A stretch of 64,000 bases of DNA from Urophycis tenuis. Its lineage: Eukaryota > Chordata > Actinopteri > Gadiformes > Phycidae. Position 1 is the first letter of the stretch, and each line of letters opens with the position of its first letter. The notes below the pieces were generated by a model. It saw nothing but the letters and a program-made list of their open reading frames with translations. It made no database searches and was not told the origin of the DNA. The stretch spans positions 551,780 to 615,779 of the forward strand of contig JAXIVH010000081.1 of NCBI GenBank assembly GCA_036785325.1, read 5' to 3'. Below are positions 43,772 to 57,911 of the stretch, in pieces. Made by a program: the position numbers and the translations under genes.

Positions 43772-44290
43772 CTCCTCTCCTCCCCCCCCCCCCCTCACCC
43801 CCCCGCCCCCGAACCCACCCCCCCCCACCCCCGCTGTTGGAACCGATTAACGCCTGTGTCCTGACCCGAGTCTGACTGTAGTTGGCTGTTGGTCCAAGGA
43901 TGAAGATTGTGAATCTTGGTCATCACTGGTGTTCCATCTCTCTCTCTCTCTCTCTCTCTGTCTGTCAGTATTGCCCCCCCCCCCCCATGTGCTGTGAGAA
44001 CCCCTCTTAGGAATTCTCCCCCTCCCTCCCCCTCTATGCTACTTTCTCTCCCCTCACCAGCTATGTTTAAAGTCACCCACCCCCACCCTCCAACAGCTAG
44101 GCCCTGGTCACCCCCACCCGTGTTGCCCACTGTTATTTCTGTTGTGCGGGTGTGGGCGAAAATGAGGGCGTCTGGTCTGATAAGTTGAGGTTTGCAGGGG
44201 GGTGGGTGGGTGGGTGGGGGAGTGGCTTCAGAGACCGGGTCAGGGGGGGAGGGGAGGGGAGGGGGGGGAGGCTGCTAGGGTCACACATGC
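43772..44290. repeat. C-rich then CT/G-rich low-complexity DNA
   Basis: Poly-C and CCACCCCC runs at 43,785-43,832 and 43,975-43,987, a (TC)n run at 43,939-43,960 and a GGGTGGGTGGGTG stretch at 44,200-44,222. The last has four G-runs and could form a G-quadruplex. No gene seen. Confidence 0.8.
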
Positions 44291-44344
44291 TGCCTGTTTA
44301 TATAAGGGGGCAGCGGAGATGTTGATGGAGCGTTTCCAGTCTCC

Positions 44345-44520
44345 TGCCGTGGTGGTGGTGGTGGTGGGGGTGAGGGTGCGGGTGGGGGTGGTAATGGTGG
44401 TGCTGGGGGGGTTGGGGTGGTGGTGGTGGTGGTGGTGCTGGGGGTGGTGGTGCTGGGGGTGGTAGTAGTGGTGGTGGTGGTGATAATGGTGGTGGTGGTG
44501 GGGGTGGGGGTAGATCTGGG
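44345..44520. repeat. (GGT)n-rich repeat
   Basis: About 175 bases of GGTGGT, GGGGGT and GCTGGGGGTGGTG units; reads as poly-Val or poly-His/Pro by frame. Not a coding exon by any other sign. Confidence 0.9.
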
Positions 44521-46086
44521 GCTGTACGAGATGCGGTGTCCGGTGTACGCTGTTTGCGAGGAGATGCAAACTTCCGACTGTTTGTGTTTCGGGAATGTTT
44601 ACGTTTTTGCGCAGAACCACAACCGGTGACGTCGGGAACCAACGCAGAGTTCTGATGTGGAGATGAAGACGGGGGGCGGGGGGGCTTGAGAGGAACCGGC
44701 GGGGAACCAGCAGGTCAGCGGACAGATAGGAGAGAGAAGGTTCCTATAATCACTCTTAACTGATGCAGATCTTTCACCCCCCTTTGAGATCTGCGTGTGT
44801 TTACCATTCCTGCGCCTCATCGCTGTAATTCGTCTAAAAGTCTGGGGATGCGTTATCCATTTTCAAAATAAAAGTCTGATGAGCCTGATATGTACTTGAG
44901 GATGTTGCGCGTTACACAATAACAGCGGGGTGAAGGAGAGGGCAGAGAGCGATGGAGGATGGAGATGGAAATTTTTCTTCAGCACATTTTCACATCTGGT
45001 TTTCTTCTTCTTAATTAAGCACTTGTTAAACAAGCCATCAGCACCTGTTTGGTTAAAGTTATACCAAATCAATCAAAGTTATATCAACTCCTTTAAATAA
45101 GTCTTTGCTTTAAAAACTACGTAAATGTGATTGTAGCTTTAGCTGCTAATTGGCTGCTATCTACTTGCATTTACTGTACCTGAATATTTAGTTCTTTTTG
45201 CACTGTTAATACTATAAATATTCTTACAGAATCTTTTGCTGCCATTACCATCACAATTGCCCTTTCTGCACTAATTTTAACAGGAACTTAGATTTCAACA
45301 TTGCATATTTATTTTTATTGTCTTTTTATCTTTTTGTATCTAATCTGTTTGAAATTGTATGTTTACTTTTAGTATTAGGAATGTCATGTATTGTCTGTTG
45401 TGCCTGTGCACTGTATCTGTCTCACCGTGGGAGGGGGAGAAACTCTCAATTCCTTTGTACGCCTTGTCATGTGAAGGAATTGACATGAAAGCCACTTTGA
45501 CGAATGTGTTGATTAGCAGCTGACGCTAAACCAAGCTAATCAGCATTTGCTCCATTGGCCAGCGATCACTATTGTCATCATCTGACCTGTGGGGGTGGAG
45601 GAGGTGGAGGTCTTCCTGCCTGTGCGGAGAGGCAGGATTTCCGTCACCGTGGCCCAACGCGGCTGCTGACCTGGTGTTGGCTCTCGGCTGCGTGTGATGA
45701 CCCCCGTTCACCAGGGTTCACACCGTTACTACACCGCTGTCAGACTTAGCCGGGACTTTTACTGCACCGTGTGCAATTCACTTAGCCAGTGAATATGTAA
45801 GGCGACCTCATGCGAGATTTGGTACACTCATCTATGACCTCTTTAACCTGAACAAAGATAGCTATTATTATGCTGATTATTATTCCAAACAGTTTTTCTC
45901 AAGTCTTTTTTTTACAATGCATTTTTGTAATTGCTCCCAATTTCAAGCTGAAAATGTTGAGGCAGGATATTTGGGTATTATGTTCTATCGTGTTATCCTT
46001 TTTTTTAGTTTTGTATTTGGATATTGGAACATCATTTTAACTTTGACACCTGCGGTGCAATGTGAGGACCAGTGAGACACACAATG
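44521..46086. other. Intergenic region with repeat tail
   Basis: Between tmem88 and kdm6b. A fish retrotransposon-like 3' end (CTCACCGTGGGAGG...TCAATTCCTTTGTA...GTGAAGGAATTGACATGAAA) occupies about 45,260-45,505. No gene recognised elsewhere. Confidence 0.5.
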
Positions 46087-46089
46087 CTA

Positions 46090-46215
46090 AAGTAACTGGT
46101 TGTGGTGGTAACCATAAATACATGTTCTGGGGTCCTCCCACAATAGTGTGTGTAACACAATAGTAACTGGTTGTGCTGGTAACCATAAATACATGTTCTG
46201 GGGTCCTCCTGGGGG
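46090..46215. repeat. Direct duplication, about 48-bp unit
   Basis: TAACTGGTTGTGGTGGTAAC...TGTTCTGGGGTCCTCC occurs twice, at about 46,092-46,139 and 46,163-46,210, with one G/C difference near the centre. Confidence 0.8.
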
Positions 46216-46513
46216 TACTTGTTTCCCATGGTCCCAAAACATGTGCACAGCGTTCAAACCACCCATTTGCTTTGCGATAGCGCAGTCGGCCTGCTGTCAT
46301 AACACTGATGCCATGTGTCTCCAGAAACTATGCGTCTGTCCCCACCGCTGTGATTGCTGTGCATGTAAGCAAAATGGTGGGCGGCAGATCGGCTTCTGCA
46401 GTCTTTTCCAAGAATCATCAGTTGGGAAATGGAAGCCTCACAACATTTCCTGTCCGTCGTAGCCGAGCAGCGTTGCCACGACAACAGCCCTTCCTCTCGG
46501 GCTCACGGTGTGT

Positions 46514-46547
<34 letters not shown>

Positions 46548-46879
46548 CACAAAGGCTGATGTATCTCCTGCGCAGGAACGCCTCCTCTAACTGACTGACA
46601 GCTGGATGCTGAACTAGAGGAACGCACCTTCGCCCCGTTGACCGCAGGGAGCTGCCACTCCATCCTCCGTTGCCAGGTAACAGTTTGAACTACAGTGATA
46701 ATTGGGAGGTTACAACAAATCAGTAAAATCACAATTGGAAGACGAGATGTATTCCTCAACCACCAATTTGTGGGGCTGTTGTGGGAAGTGACCAAATGGT
46801 TTAATCAATATTAAAATGTTGTGATAAATGTGGTTAGCAGGACTAATGCAATACTGATGGACAACTTCAAACCCTAAAC

Positions 46880-48613
46880 TTTATTAACTGTGACCGTGAA
46901 AATAATATTTGTGGAACATTTGAGTTTATCAAAAAGCGTTTATTAATATTCATAGTAATGTCACACAAGTTCACAAAGTGTTTAAGACATGTCTGGCTCA
47001 GTTTGGTGTGTGTGTGTGTGTGGGTGTATGCAAGTGTTTGGTGTGTGAATTCTCTAAACAGTGCAGTTTTAAATAGTCGACCACAAAGGGAAATAGAGGG
47101 GAAAGGTGTATTGCAACAGGAAAAATAGAAATCTCATTTAAAAAGAGGACGAACAAGGGAAAAACAAAGGTGTTCAAAAAGAACATTTAGCACCATCTAT
47201 CCATAGTATTCAACAGATATCATTAAAATCTCATCTTAAAAAGTCCCCTGCCCTATATGGAATAAAAATCATAAAAACCCAGAAGAGAAATAAAAACAAA
47301 TAAAATAACCTTTTGTCTCTCATCCTCATGTCTCTAATAAACACACAATGACAGCGTTGTGTTAGTAGTATCGTCTATGTGAGCCTTGCTGCTAACCTGC
47401 TACAGGAAAAGGTGTTTTTATATTCAAGATAAGGATATTTCATATAGAACAGGGGGGGAGGGGAGAGGGAGAGAGAGAGGAGAGGGAGAGAGCCCAGCAC
47501 CAGATAAACAGTAGTCTCTCGCCCTTCCTCGCCACACAGATCCAGTCTCCACTTTATACCAGACAGAGAAAAAAAAAAAAAGCTTAGCACCTCTTGATGT
47601 ACAACCCTACAGAGAACACCAGTGTCCAATAAATAGAAGAGAAAACACTTTTTTTAAATAAAGAGGAAAAATTAAATGTACAATGTGAGAGGGTGGTGGG
47701 GGGGGGGGGAGATATTAAAAATCCGCATACAGGACCAAACATTCGGCAGTAATGACGCACAGGCAAATAATAACAACACACATTGGATGGCCGTCGATTT
47801 CCGACCATTACGACCCGATGCACGTCAATATTAAAAACTCTACAAAACATGAAGAATGTGATGATAAACGCAAAAAGATTCACACGTCACGAACCCTCGG
47901 TGACAAAACAAATGAAAGATTAAGTCCCGAACACACAAAAAAGAAAAACCAAAACCAAAGTCTATGCAACCCGTATGTTCTGAAGCACACCACGTTCATA
48001 TTCGTAATGCTTTAGAAAATGTTCATATCTCTATTCTTAGTATTCTTCTAAATACAAGTGACAAGGCCAATGTGGTATATATCTAGGCTGATCTAGTTTA
48101 GAAAAAAAAAAACAATAAATTATTTTTTTTTCCGGTAGAAGCACCCCCGCACAATCGCGCAGACAGCATGTACAAAATTCAGTATTCAACACGGTGTAAA
48201 AAAAACAAAAACAAAAGAGGAATAAAACATGCCATTGGATTTCTCCTTTGTCTTTTGTTCAATGGTGGCACTGACTGTGCCGTGGTCGTCAAGTACACCG
48301 TTGCCGGGGCAACCGGCGGAGAGAGAGAGAGAGAGAGCACCTTTCTGAGAGTAAACTGGCGGTTTTTTGTTGTTTTTGATTGGCGGTTTTGTGAATCTTA
48401 TGTAAACAGTTGCAGTAAACTGGTATTTTTTTTTCTTTTCTTCCGTTGGCTGTTTCGGCAAGTGTTAGCAGTTAGTAAAAAAAAACAAAAAAACAACCCC
48501 TCAAAAGGATTTGATTTGTTTTTTTAAATAACAAAAGTTGCAAAGTGAAATGCTGTGTTTCTTGTCCCGGCTTGCAGGAGTTTTGGTTATGACTGCGAGG
48601 AGCAGGGAGGCCT
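46880..48613 (-). other. kdm6b: kdm6b 3' UTR
   Basis: Follows the kdm6b stop on the minus strand without another gene. AATAAA signals lie at 46,944-46,939 and 46,885-46,880. AT-rich blocks such as GAATACTGAATTTTGTACAT (near 48,165-48,190) look like conserved UTR sequence. The exact cleavage site cannot be fixed from sequence alone. Confidence 0.55.
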
Positions 48614-48637
48614 TCACCGCGATCCAGATGAGGCCGA
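48614..48637 (-). CDS. kdm6b: kdm6b last coding exon
   Basis: Only eight codons, SASSGSR plus stop, after acceptor CTGTGCAG. Joined to the previous exon it gives AYDSFSLSASSGSR, paralleling the human ending AYDAFTLAPASTSR. Reading through the donor at 48,793 instead would give a spurious His/Thr repeat tail. Confidence 0.85.
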   Translation of the reverse strand, partial: SASSGSR

Positions 48638-48643
48638 CTGCAC

Positions 48644-48675
<32 letters not shown>

Positions 48676-51600
48676 TGAGTGAGTGAGAGACATGGGTGGG
48701 GGGTCATCACTCCAGCAGGGGGCGGTTGGTTGGGAGAACCAGGAGGGTGTGGGTGTGTGTGTGTGTGTGTGTGTGTGCCGGGTGCGTCCTTACCAGGCTG
48801 AAGGAGTCGTAGGCGGTCATGAGCTCGTCGATGCGGTACTGCTCCAGCACCACCACGTTGAGCAGGCTGGGGCTGCGCAGGCGGGCGCAGTCCTCGCAGT
48901 GCACCACGTAGGTCTTCCGGCTGTTGCTCTCGCTGGTCACAAACAGCAGGTCAAACACCTCCACCTGGTGGACACAAGGGGAACGTCAGGAGCTGGGTTC
49001 TTTTTTTGGAAATGTGTTTGACGATGGTGTACAATGTCCCATGTTTTATTTGTAACTGACATCCCCCGACAATACCCTGAAGTAGTATGCTGTAGGTAGG
49101 TGGGTAGGTGGATAGATCTGAAATCATTAAGACACCCCCCAGAATCAAACTCAAGGACACTTCAAAATGTGGTAGGTGAGGAGATCTCAGTTCACAACTG
49201 GAGAATGTAATTCCACGCAAGGAATTTCTTGTGCATAGGAATACCGGTAATCATCGAGATACTTTTAGTTGAGGTGGGGATTGAACCGCCAACCCTCTGG
49301 TTGTGGAACACACGCTCTACCCACTGAGCTATACCGCCCAGTTGACAGCCGGAAAGCAAATAGGGGAGTCAAACATAACAATGGAAAGCTGGGCTCGTTG
49401 TTATCTCTATGGGAGTTTTAAAAGTTGACAAAAATTAAAAATTCATGGCACAACTATACGAAGGTAGACCTTTGTAATACAGTTTTAATGAAATCTTGAG
49501 GTTCTGTCGTTTTAGCCTCCATTAATTGCAGACATTTGGTGTGAAGAATAATATGAGGAAAAGTGATATCTAGACTGTGCATTCCTATGTACAATAATGC
49601 CATTTGCTGAAGACAGTGGGAAACAGTAGTAGTAGTGAACCCACATCACACTCGTTGCAGTAGTAGGCGGGCTCGTCCTTGACCCGACTCTGGTAGGAGA
49701 TCTTCTTCCCTCCTGCCACCAGCTGGTCTCTCAGTACCTGGATGTGCTTCATGGACTGCAGGAGACAGTGCCTGGTGGGAGAGTCACAGTACATGAGGAC
49801 TACATCATCCTTAAACGGATTAAAGCTTCCCTCTTTTGCCAGTAACTTAATTTAACATTGAGTAATGAAAGTCACAAGTTCATGGGAGAGAGACATTGAC
49901 GTTAGTCCCCAAACTACATCCGTTGATGGTGAATGAAGCATCCTTGTGGTTGAACGCACATCTTAGACCCTGCAGGAGTGCAGGTGGCCCCTCCACTTAC
50001 TTGAGCATCTTAAAGGTGTCTGGGTCGGTGACCTTGACTGTGCGCGCCACGTTCCAGGACACGTGGATCATGGGGACGATGGACTTGACCTTCTTCACCT
50101 CGTTCCACTCGAACCGCTCCAGAGCCAGCTGGTACTGGTATGCTACACACACACACACACACACACACACAACACACACAGTGTTAACATTGATGGCCGG
50201 GAACAAGGCGCTAATGTCGCTAGAAGACCCAGTGGCGTTAGCTAGCGGTTTGTAGCCAGCTCAGGACTACATGGTGTGCAGCACTGCTCACCATTGAGAG
50301 GACCCACGTTCCACGCAATGTTGTTGCACCAGCCCACGGCTTGCACCCAGTGCACGGTGCCGGCGTTGATCCACACCAGGTCCCCGGGCCGCTGGATGAA
50401 GCGGTACACGGGGATGTTGGCCTTGTAGAGGTCCTCCAGGACCGGCCACCAGGAGCCTGTTAGGTAGTCCACTCCGTGCCTGAGCAGAAACCAAACATTA
50501 GTCCAAACAGGTAAACAAACAGTGACCTGTTCGTACAAAAAAAAGGGGGCTTGTTGCATGAAGGTGCAAAGTTGGACGGCGAACCACACACTCACTTTTC
50601 ACAGAAGTCGCTGATGGCCTGCCAGTAGTTCTCGTGCACGGAGAACCACTCGCAGTCCCCCGGGCCGATGTTCACGTTGACCGAGCAGAAGTTGTTGTTC
50701 TCCTGGTGACCTGGTGGGAACGGAGAAGACAATCAATGTAAATGATGTGATGTTTGCATCAAACTCTGGTATTCATGTGACGCATGCTGCTCTTAAGACT
50801 GAGTTATGCTTCCGCGTAGGGATTACGTAGTGATCACGCAATGGCCACGCAGTTGCTCGGACGCAGTCATGAGCCCGTGATGGTTCTGCGTGGGGTTTAC
50901 GTATCGAAATGCAATTCAATGCCACACCGGTAGAGGGACCAGAATGACCATTCTGGTCATTACAAACGGATTACTAGCGAGTAAAAAAAAAGTTTACAGA
51001 AATGAAGGCAAAAGTTATATATATGTCGTCGCCAATCAGTTAAAGCATTTATCACACCGTAGCTGTGTTTATGAGTGGAAACCGGAAAAGCGATCTCCAG
51101 TGAATGTAGTTCGCGGACCAATCACAGCCAAAGCCGCTGCTTTGGTGTTGCGTCGCCTCGACGTGCGTCTAGGATTTTTGGGAGGTGCACGTCAGGCCCT
51201 TGCGTTGGACGCAAGGGGGGGGTAAAGGGTCCGTAACCCCCCAGCGTTGCGTCAACGCGAAAGCATAAACGAAGCATAACCCAGCCTTTACTCCACAACC
51301 AACTGGAAACAAACTCCCAACCCACCGAGGGGACCGGTGTTTGGCCCGTGGGGGGCGTGTCTTACCGGGGGTGCGGCTGCCGGGGACCTTCATGTAGAGC
51401 TGCACGGTGTTCATGCCGAGGATGGTGTGGCCCACGTGGCTCAGCATGTTGCCGCTGGAGGCCACGCGCATGAAGGCCGGCAGCTTCTGCAGCTCCTGCA
51501 GCTGTGGCTTCCACCTGGTGGAGAGAGAGAGAGAGAGGAACCTGAGGGGTTAGGGCAGCATTCACTCCCGGTCAAACAATCACATGAAATAATTTAAAAC

Positions 51601-53396
51601 ATCGATGATGACGTTGAAAACCGTCTTGCTTTCCTGTGGGCTTACATCGCTGTGATGTGGACGGCGCTGTATTGTATTTAGATAAGGAGGCGACAGAGAC
51701 GAAGGGTTCTGAGGTCCTCGCTACTTACCGTTTTGGGTCCGAGAGGTCAATGTTGGTGCCGAATTTAATGATCTTCCCCACTGGCTTCTGCTCACCGCTA
51801 GCAGAGGGAAGTAAAATGAAACCAACCATCAAACCACGCATTCCGTTGAATTGTTTTGCTCCGAGTTAAAATGGAGGATGTTTGTCGTTACCTGCTGCCG
51901 GCTTCTTTAGGTGCGTCCTTGCTGGGGGTGTCAAGAAAGCTTAATGGCTTCTTATCCTTGTCGTTCCCTTCATCATCATCCTCGTCCTCACTTCCTTTCT
52001 CCTCCTGTGGGACACATGAACAGACATGAACAAACGTATGCCAATGGAGGCCGTCACTGAACCGGCAGCAGTCATGTTGAAGCCAGGAAGCCATGTTGAA
52101 GCCATGTTGAAGCCCGGGGTTTGGATCCAAGATGGCCGCCGGAGGTGAGGGTCTGCTCACCTGCAGGCTCTCCTGGAAGCTGGAGGCCTGGTACTGGGCG
52201 TACTTGGCGATGGTGGTGTGGGAGCGGCTGCTCTCGCACGGCCAGGTCTGGCCCGTGCCACTGGGGTCCCAGTTCTCGTCCGCGGGCTGCTGCACCTGCG
52301 TGCGCACCTCCACCGCCTGCTCCGCGTTGGCGTCCACCAGGGACTTGGTGGAGAAGAGGCCCAGGTCTGGGGGAGGAAGAGGAGGGTTCTAGTGTGAGGG
52401 GGTGATGGACTGGGAAGGCCTTCCCCATCGGGTCAAGCTGAACTGGAAGAGTGTGTGCCATGGTTAGGGGGTTAAGTCTTCCTACCAAATGCCAAACAAT
52501 TATATAATTATTATCGGTAACGTCCTGCTGCCAGAGTTACTCTACCAACAACAGTTTGAGTTTGAATTAGCTTGCTTTACATCCATTTTTAATCCTTTGT
52601 TCAAAAAAATATCACGTAACGTAATGTGATTGATCTCAGTCGTTGTGGTGCCCTGTACCGGCACCTTTATGATGTGAATGCACTATAAGTCGCCGAGGAC
52701 GACTGTAGGAGTGTGTGAGCGCGTACTGAGCCTCAGCGATCCAGCCAGGCCCCTGATGACGGTCACAGGGTTCTTGGAGTCGGTGCAGAACTGCAGCAGA
52801 ACGGGCGAGAAGGCGTCCCTCTTGCTCTCCAGCTGCCCGGGACGAGATCATACACACGGTCACCTTAAAGTACACCTGCACATTGGGTTGTTGTTGTTTT
52901 TTTTTTTACCAATGAACAAGTCACCACTAGATGGCTGAAGAGACTTGTGTGAGAGTTCCTCTGCATAGGCAGGAAAACGCCCACATTTCAAAGACAAAGG
53001 AAAACCAAGGACACGGAGACACGTCAATGGTATACGAAGGTAACAAAGTAAATAGGACTGTTGCAGACTTGAGTTGCGACGAGGCCCCTGAAAACACCAG
53101 CTGCCAGAGGGCGACAATCTGGTTTCACTGCCGTGAATAGTCACAACAAAAACATCCCGAGGCGTTCACCGAGTAAACCAAGGTTAGCGTGTCGGGGCCT
53201 CTTACGTAAATGCTGGGCGTGGGGGGGTACAGCTTCTCCCTGGGGAGGGGCACCTCCGAGGTCATGGGGGGCTTCACGGAGAAGGCCGGCAGCAGATAGG
53301 ACTCCCTGAACTTCCCCTTCACCCTGGAGCCCCTGGGAGCCCGGACAGAACAGGGTCAGTCAATGAGCTCAGGAAACACAGGACTACTACTGCTCT

Positions 53397-53443
<47 letters not shown>

Positions 53444-56400
53444 ATCTATGTATTTATAAATGTATGTATGTATGTATGCGGTACTGTTGTCCTGTTTCTT
53501 TGTTTCGTTCTGTAAGTGACTTTGGGTCTTTGAAAAGCGCTATACAAATAAAATGTATTATCATTAATTATTATTGTTAGTACATGTACGGTTGGAGACG
53601 TGCAAGCCTTTGGTGATCCAAATCCAATTCAGAACGGCTTCATAGTGACCTCTTTTGCATTTATATTTTCAAAATCAAAAAAGGGTCTCAGGCTTACATC
53701 AGAATTGTTAACCACCATTCAAAACATTGCCTTCATTAGCTTTATATTCCCCATTATGTGTATTAAATATATGTGTTTTATATAGTTCTCTCTGGTGGGA
53801 GGTACTCACTTGCAGGCCCTGATGATCTCCCCGGCCGTGTTCCGGATGGTGATCTCCTCCAGCGGTATGCGCTTCTCCTCCACCTCCGAGGCGATGAAGG
53901 TCTCGCGGTCGCCGCTCTCCACCTTGATCAGCCGGATCTTCAGCTCCTTGGGCGGCCCGTCCGACAGCGCCTTCAGCTTCAGGAAGTCGTTGGAGCCCGG
54001 CGCGGCGGCGGCGGCGCCCTCCGGCTCCGCGTCGCGTCCGCTCGGCGACGAGGAGGACGAGGAAGACGAGGAGGCCCTCTCGCCCCGGGACGCCCACTCC
54101 CCCTCGCTGGTGGAGCCGGCGGCCGCGGCGGCGGCGTCCTTCCGTTGCCTCTTCTTGTCGTGCGGCGAGTGGATCTTCTCGCGCACCGCCTTGCCCTGGA
54201 GGTCCAGGTCGGCCAGGATCCTGCGGTCCTTCTCCTTGTGGCCCTTGCTCTCCTTGTGTCGCTTGCGGTGGCCAGAGTGCGTGGACAGGGAGGAGGACAG
54301 GGAGGAGGAGGAGGAGAGGGCCCTCTTCTCCCGCTCCTGCTTCTTCCTCTCCTTGCGGTCCTCGTGGGCCTTGCCGTGGCCGTGCTTCCTCTTCGCCTCT
54401 CCGTCCCTCTCCCTGGCCCGCTGCCGGTCCCGGCTCTTGTCCTTGGTCCTCTCCTTCTCCTTCCCGTGTGCCTTGAGTCCCCGGCCCTCCGCCTTGACGC
54501 GGCGCTCGGGGGAGCTCCTCTTGTCGGCGTGGCGCCCGGCCATGAGGTCACAGCTGCGGCCCAGCTCCGCCAGCGACGACTCGGAAATGGTGGTCAGCTT
54601 CTCCGCCGGCTCCCGCTTGACCTCCGCCCTCGCCGGCTGCGAGGCGGGCGAGGGGGCGCTCTTCTCCCGGGGCAGAGCCGTCCTCTCCGCCGCCTTGCTC
54701 GCCGCCGGGGGAGGCGGGGACGACTTGGTGCCGGGGGCCGCGTTGGGGCCGAACCCGGGGTGGGGCGAGTCCGCGGTGGGGGAGCCGCCCTCCTTCTGCT
54801 GCTGCCGGTGGATGTGCGGCCCGAGGGACAGCGACGACGAGTACTTGACCCCCAGCAGGGCGGAGGGCGGCGGCCTGCCGAAGGGCCCGCCGCGGTACGC
54901 GTACTTCTGGCTCTCCGGCACCGTGGCCAGGGACTTGAACGTGCTGTTGACGCCCGTCTGGTGGAGGTGCGGCCGCCGGGGCGGCGGCGGCGAGCAGGAG
55001 GGCGTCTCCGACTCCTCCCCCTCCTCCTCCTCCTCCTCGTCCTCCTCCTCCTCCTCGTCCACCTCGCTCTTGCTGAGCTCGGGGAGGCCGTACAGCTTGG
55101 CCAGGTCGCTGTGCCGGTAGTTGGTGTTCTCCTCGGGGCCCGGGGCCGCCCTGGGGTGGAGGAGATGGGGGAGGACGCCGGGCGACACCTTGAGGCCCTC
55201 CTCATCCTCCTCGTTGAAGGAGGAGGTGCGGCTGCAGGGGGAGGCAAGGGAGCCCTGGCGGCTCAGCACGGGGGGGCTGGCGAACTCCTCCTCCTGGTCG
55301 GGCTGGTGCTTGGGCGCCGGGATGAGGTCCGGGGCGCAGAGGTAGCCCTTCCCCACCTGCGCCGGGTCCCCGATGGGGGGCCCGGCGCACATCTCGTCCT
55401 CCTTCTGGATGGACTCGTCCAGCATGGCCATGATGTTGGCCAGGCCGTCGGGGAGCAGCGTCGACAGCTCGGACGGCTCCTCCTCGAACTGGGCGCTGTC
55501 CGAGTCTCCCCCGCCGCCGCCGGCACCGCTCGCCACGCCGCCCAGGCCCGGCGGGTGCAGCGCGAGCCCCCTGGCGGCCGAGGACGATGGCGGCGCGGCC
55601 GGCCGCGCGTCCCTGGGGAACGCCTGATACAGTTTGGGGGGCTCCCGCAGCATCAGGGTGGGCAGCGAGGGGAGAGGCTTCTGGCCGCCCGACGGGTCTT
55701 TGGAGGAGCCGTGCGCGGAGGGGAAGGGGGGATGGGCGGCCCCCGGCGCGTGATGTGGCGCCGTGGGGGGGCTGTGACCGTTGTTGCCCCACATCTCCCT
55801 CTGCCTCTGCTTCTCCCTGGCGTACTCCGTCTGGGGGGTGAGGGGAGGCGGCCGCAGTCTTTCCAGGGGGGTGGTGGTGGCGGCGGCGATGGTGGAGGTG
55901 GCGGCGCTGGGCGCCAGAGAGGACGGAGGACAGGGGAGCACGCCGCCTCGACTCAGCCAGGGGTAGGGGGGTGAGGCCTGGGTGAGCGGGGCGGGTGGCG
56001 TGGGGGTGGCGGCAAGGCGGGGGGGCGCGGGGGTCGGTGAGGAGTGGCCTGCCAGCAGTCTCTCCAGGTTGTCCATCGCGGTCTGCTCTCTTCGGCCTTT
56101 AGCGGCGGCCTCCTGCTCCTCCCTCCTCTTCTGCTGCTGCAGCTGCATCCTCCTCTTCTCCTCCTCCTGCCGCTCCCTCTGTCGTGCCTCCTCCTCTTTC
56201 CTCTCCCACTCCCTCTTTCGGGCCTCCTCCTGCTGCCTCTCCCACTCCCTCTTTTGTTTCTCCTCCTGCTGCTGCCTCTCCCACTCCCTCTTTTGTTTCT
56301 CCTCCTCCTGCCTCTCCCACTCCCTCTGTCGTTTCTTCTCCTCTTGCCTCTGCCGCTCCTGTTTCTTCCTCTCCTCCTCCTGTCGCTCCCATTCTCTCCT

Positions 56401-57686
56401 CTTGCACTCCTCCTCCTCCTTCCTCTCCAGCTCCCTCCTCTTCCTCTCCTGCTCCCTCCTCTTCCTCTCCTGCCGCTCCAGCTCTCGCCTCTTCCTCTCC
56501 TCCTCCTCCTCCTTCTGCCTCTTGTCCTCCTGCTGCCTCTCCCACTCCCGCCTCTTCCGGCACTCTTCCTCTCTCCTCCTTCTCTCCGTCTCCTCCTCCT
56601 CCTCCCTGGCCCTCTTCCTCCTCTCCTCCGCCTGCATGTGGCCCTCCAGCTCGGCGTCCAGCTTGTCCAGGGCCTCCTCGATGGACTGCGAGGCCGGCGT
56701 CGGCGCACACGCCTGGGGTTGCCCACGGGCCTGCGCCTGGGTGGTGCTGCTCAGGGGGGCCGGGCCGGGCTGGTGCCCCGTCCTGGAGAAGCCCGGGTGG
56801 GCTTGCCGGGCAGCGGCGGGGTGGTGGTGGTGGTGTTGGTGGTGGTGGTGGTGGTGAGGTGGTGCTGACGGAGCCATGGGAGCGGAGGTGGGAGGGTGGA
56901 TGGAGGACGGTCTGCTGGTGATCACACTTTCCCCCGCCCGCTGGAAACCTGAGAACAAGGAGGAGGAAAGCGACGATGATGATGACGTCGAGGGTGGAGG
57001 CGGAGGTGGAGGTTTGGGCGCGCCGTGCTGCTCCATCTTGGCCGTCCGCCGGTAGTAGGCGGTCTCCGCCTGCGCGGGTGGGGGCTGGGGCTGTGGCGGT
57101 GCGCTGGGTGCGCCCTGATGTTGTGTCCTGTGCACCACCCTCTGCTGTGGGTGATGGTGCTGTGGGTGGTGGTTGTTGGCAGCAGTGCCAGCCTGGGTTC
57201 CCTGATAGCTCGCCTGCAGCAGGGCCTCCCGCTGGAAGGTGGTGGGGGTGTGGGTGGGGTTGGAGGTCTGCAGTACCGGCGGCCGTTCCCGGTGCCAGAG
57301 TGCATCGCCGCCGCCATTCCTGACCAAGCAGCTCCCTGCGGTTGTCGTGGAAACACCAGCCATGGGCCGGCTGCTGACGGTGCCACCGCCGCTGTTGTGG
57401 CTGTTGTTGCCGTAGCCGCCGACGGAGCAGGAGGGCTGAGAGGCGGGGGGATTGGGGATGATCACAGGGGTGCGGGTGGGGTTGACCAGAGGGGGGCTGA
57501 CGTGGTGCTGTAAATGAGGGGGGTGTAGCGAGGGGGCGTGGCTCTGTTGGCCCTGAGGTAGGATCTGGGTGGGCCTGTAGAGTCCCACCTCCTGGGGAAA
57601 ACACAGAGAAATCGGGGGGTTATATTAGGGGTTCAGGCTGCCGTTTCAGTTATTTACATTCATTTCAGTTTTATTTGCTCTCTCTC

Positions 57687-57719
<33 letters not shown>

Positions 57720-57876
57720 TCTCTGTAGTTAATAACTACAGAGAACCTTGGAGACCCAAGGCTCACATGCTTTGTGTTTCACGTTCCCAGACCAGCCCAG
57801 AGAGAACCAGGGTGCACTCACCAGCGGGTGGCCGCCAGCCCGGCCCTGGTACTTCCAGTCGTCGCGGGGGGCGCTG

Positions 57877-57911
<35 letters not shown>

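Noticed and set aside
53773..55974. 733-residue plus-strand ORF
   Set aside because: It lies opposite the kdm6b giant exon and mirrors its GC-rich codons. The minus strand has clear homology and splice agreement; this one has none.
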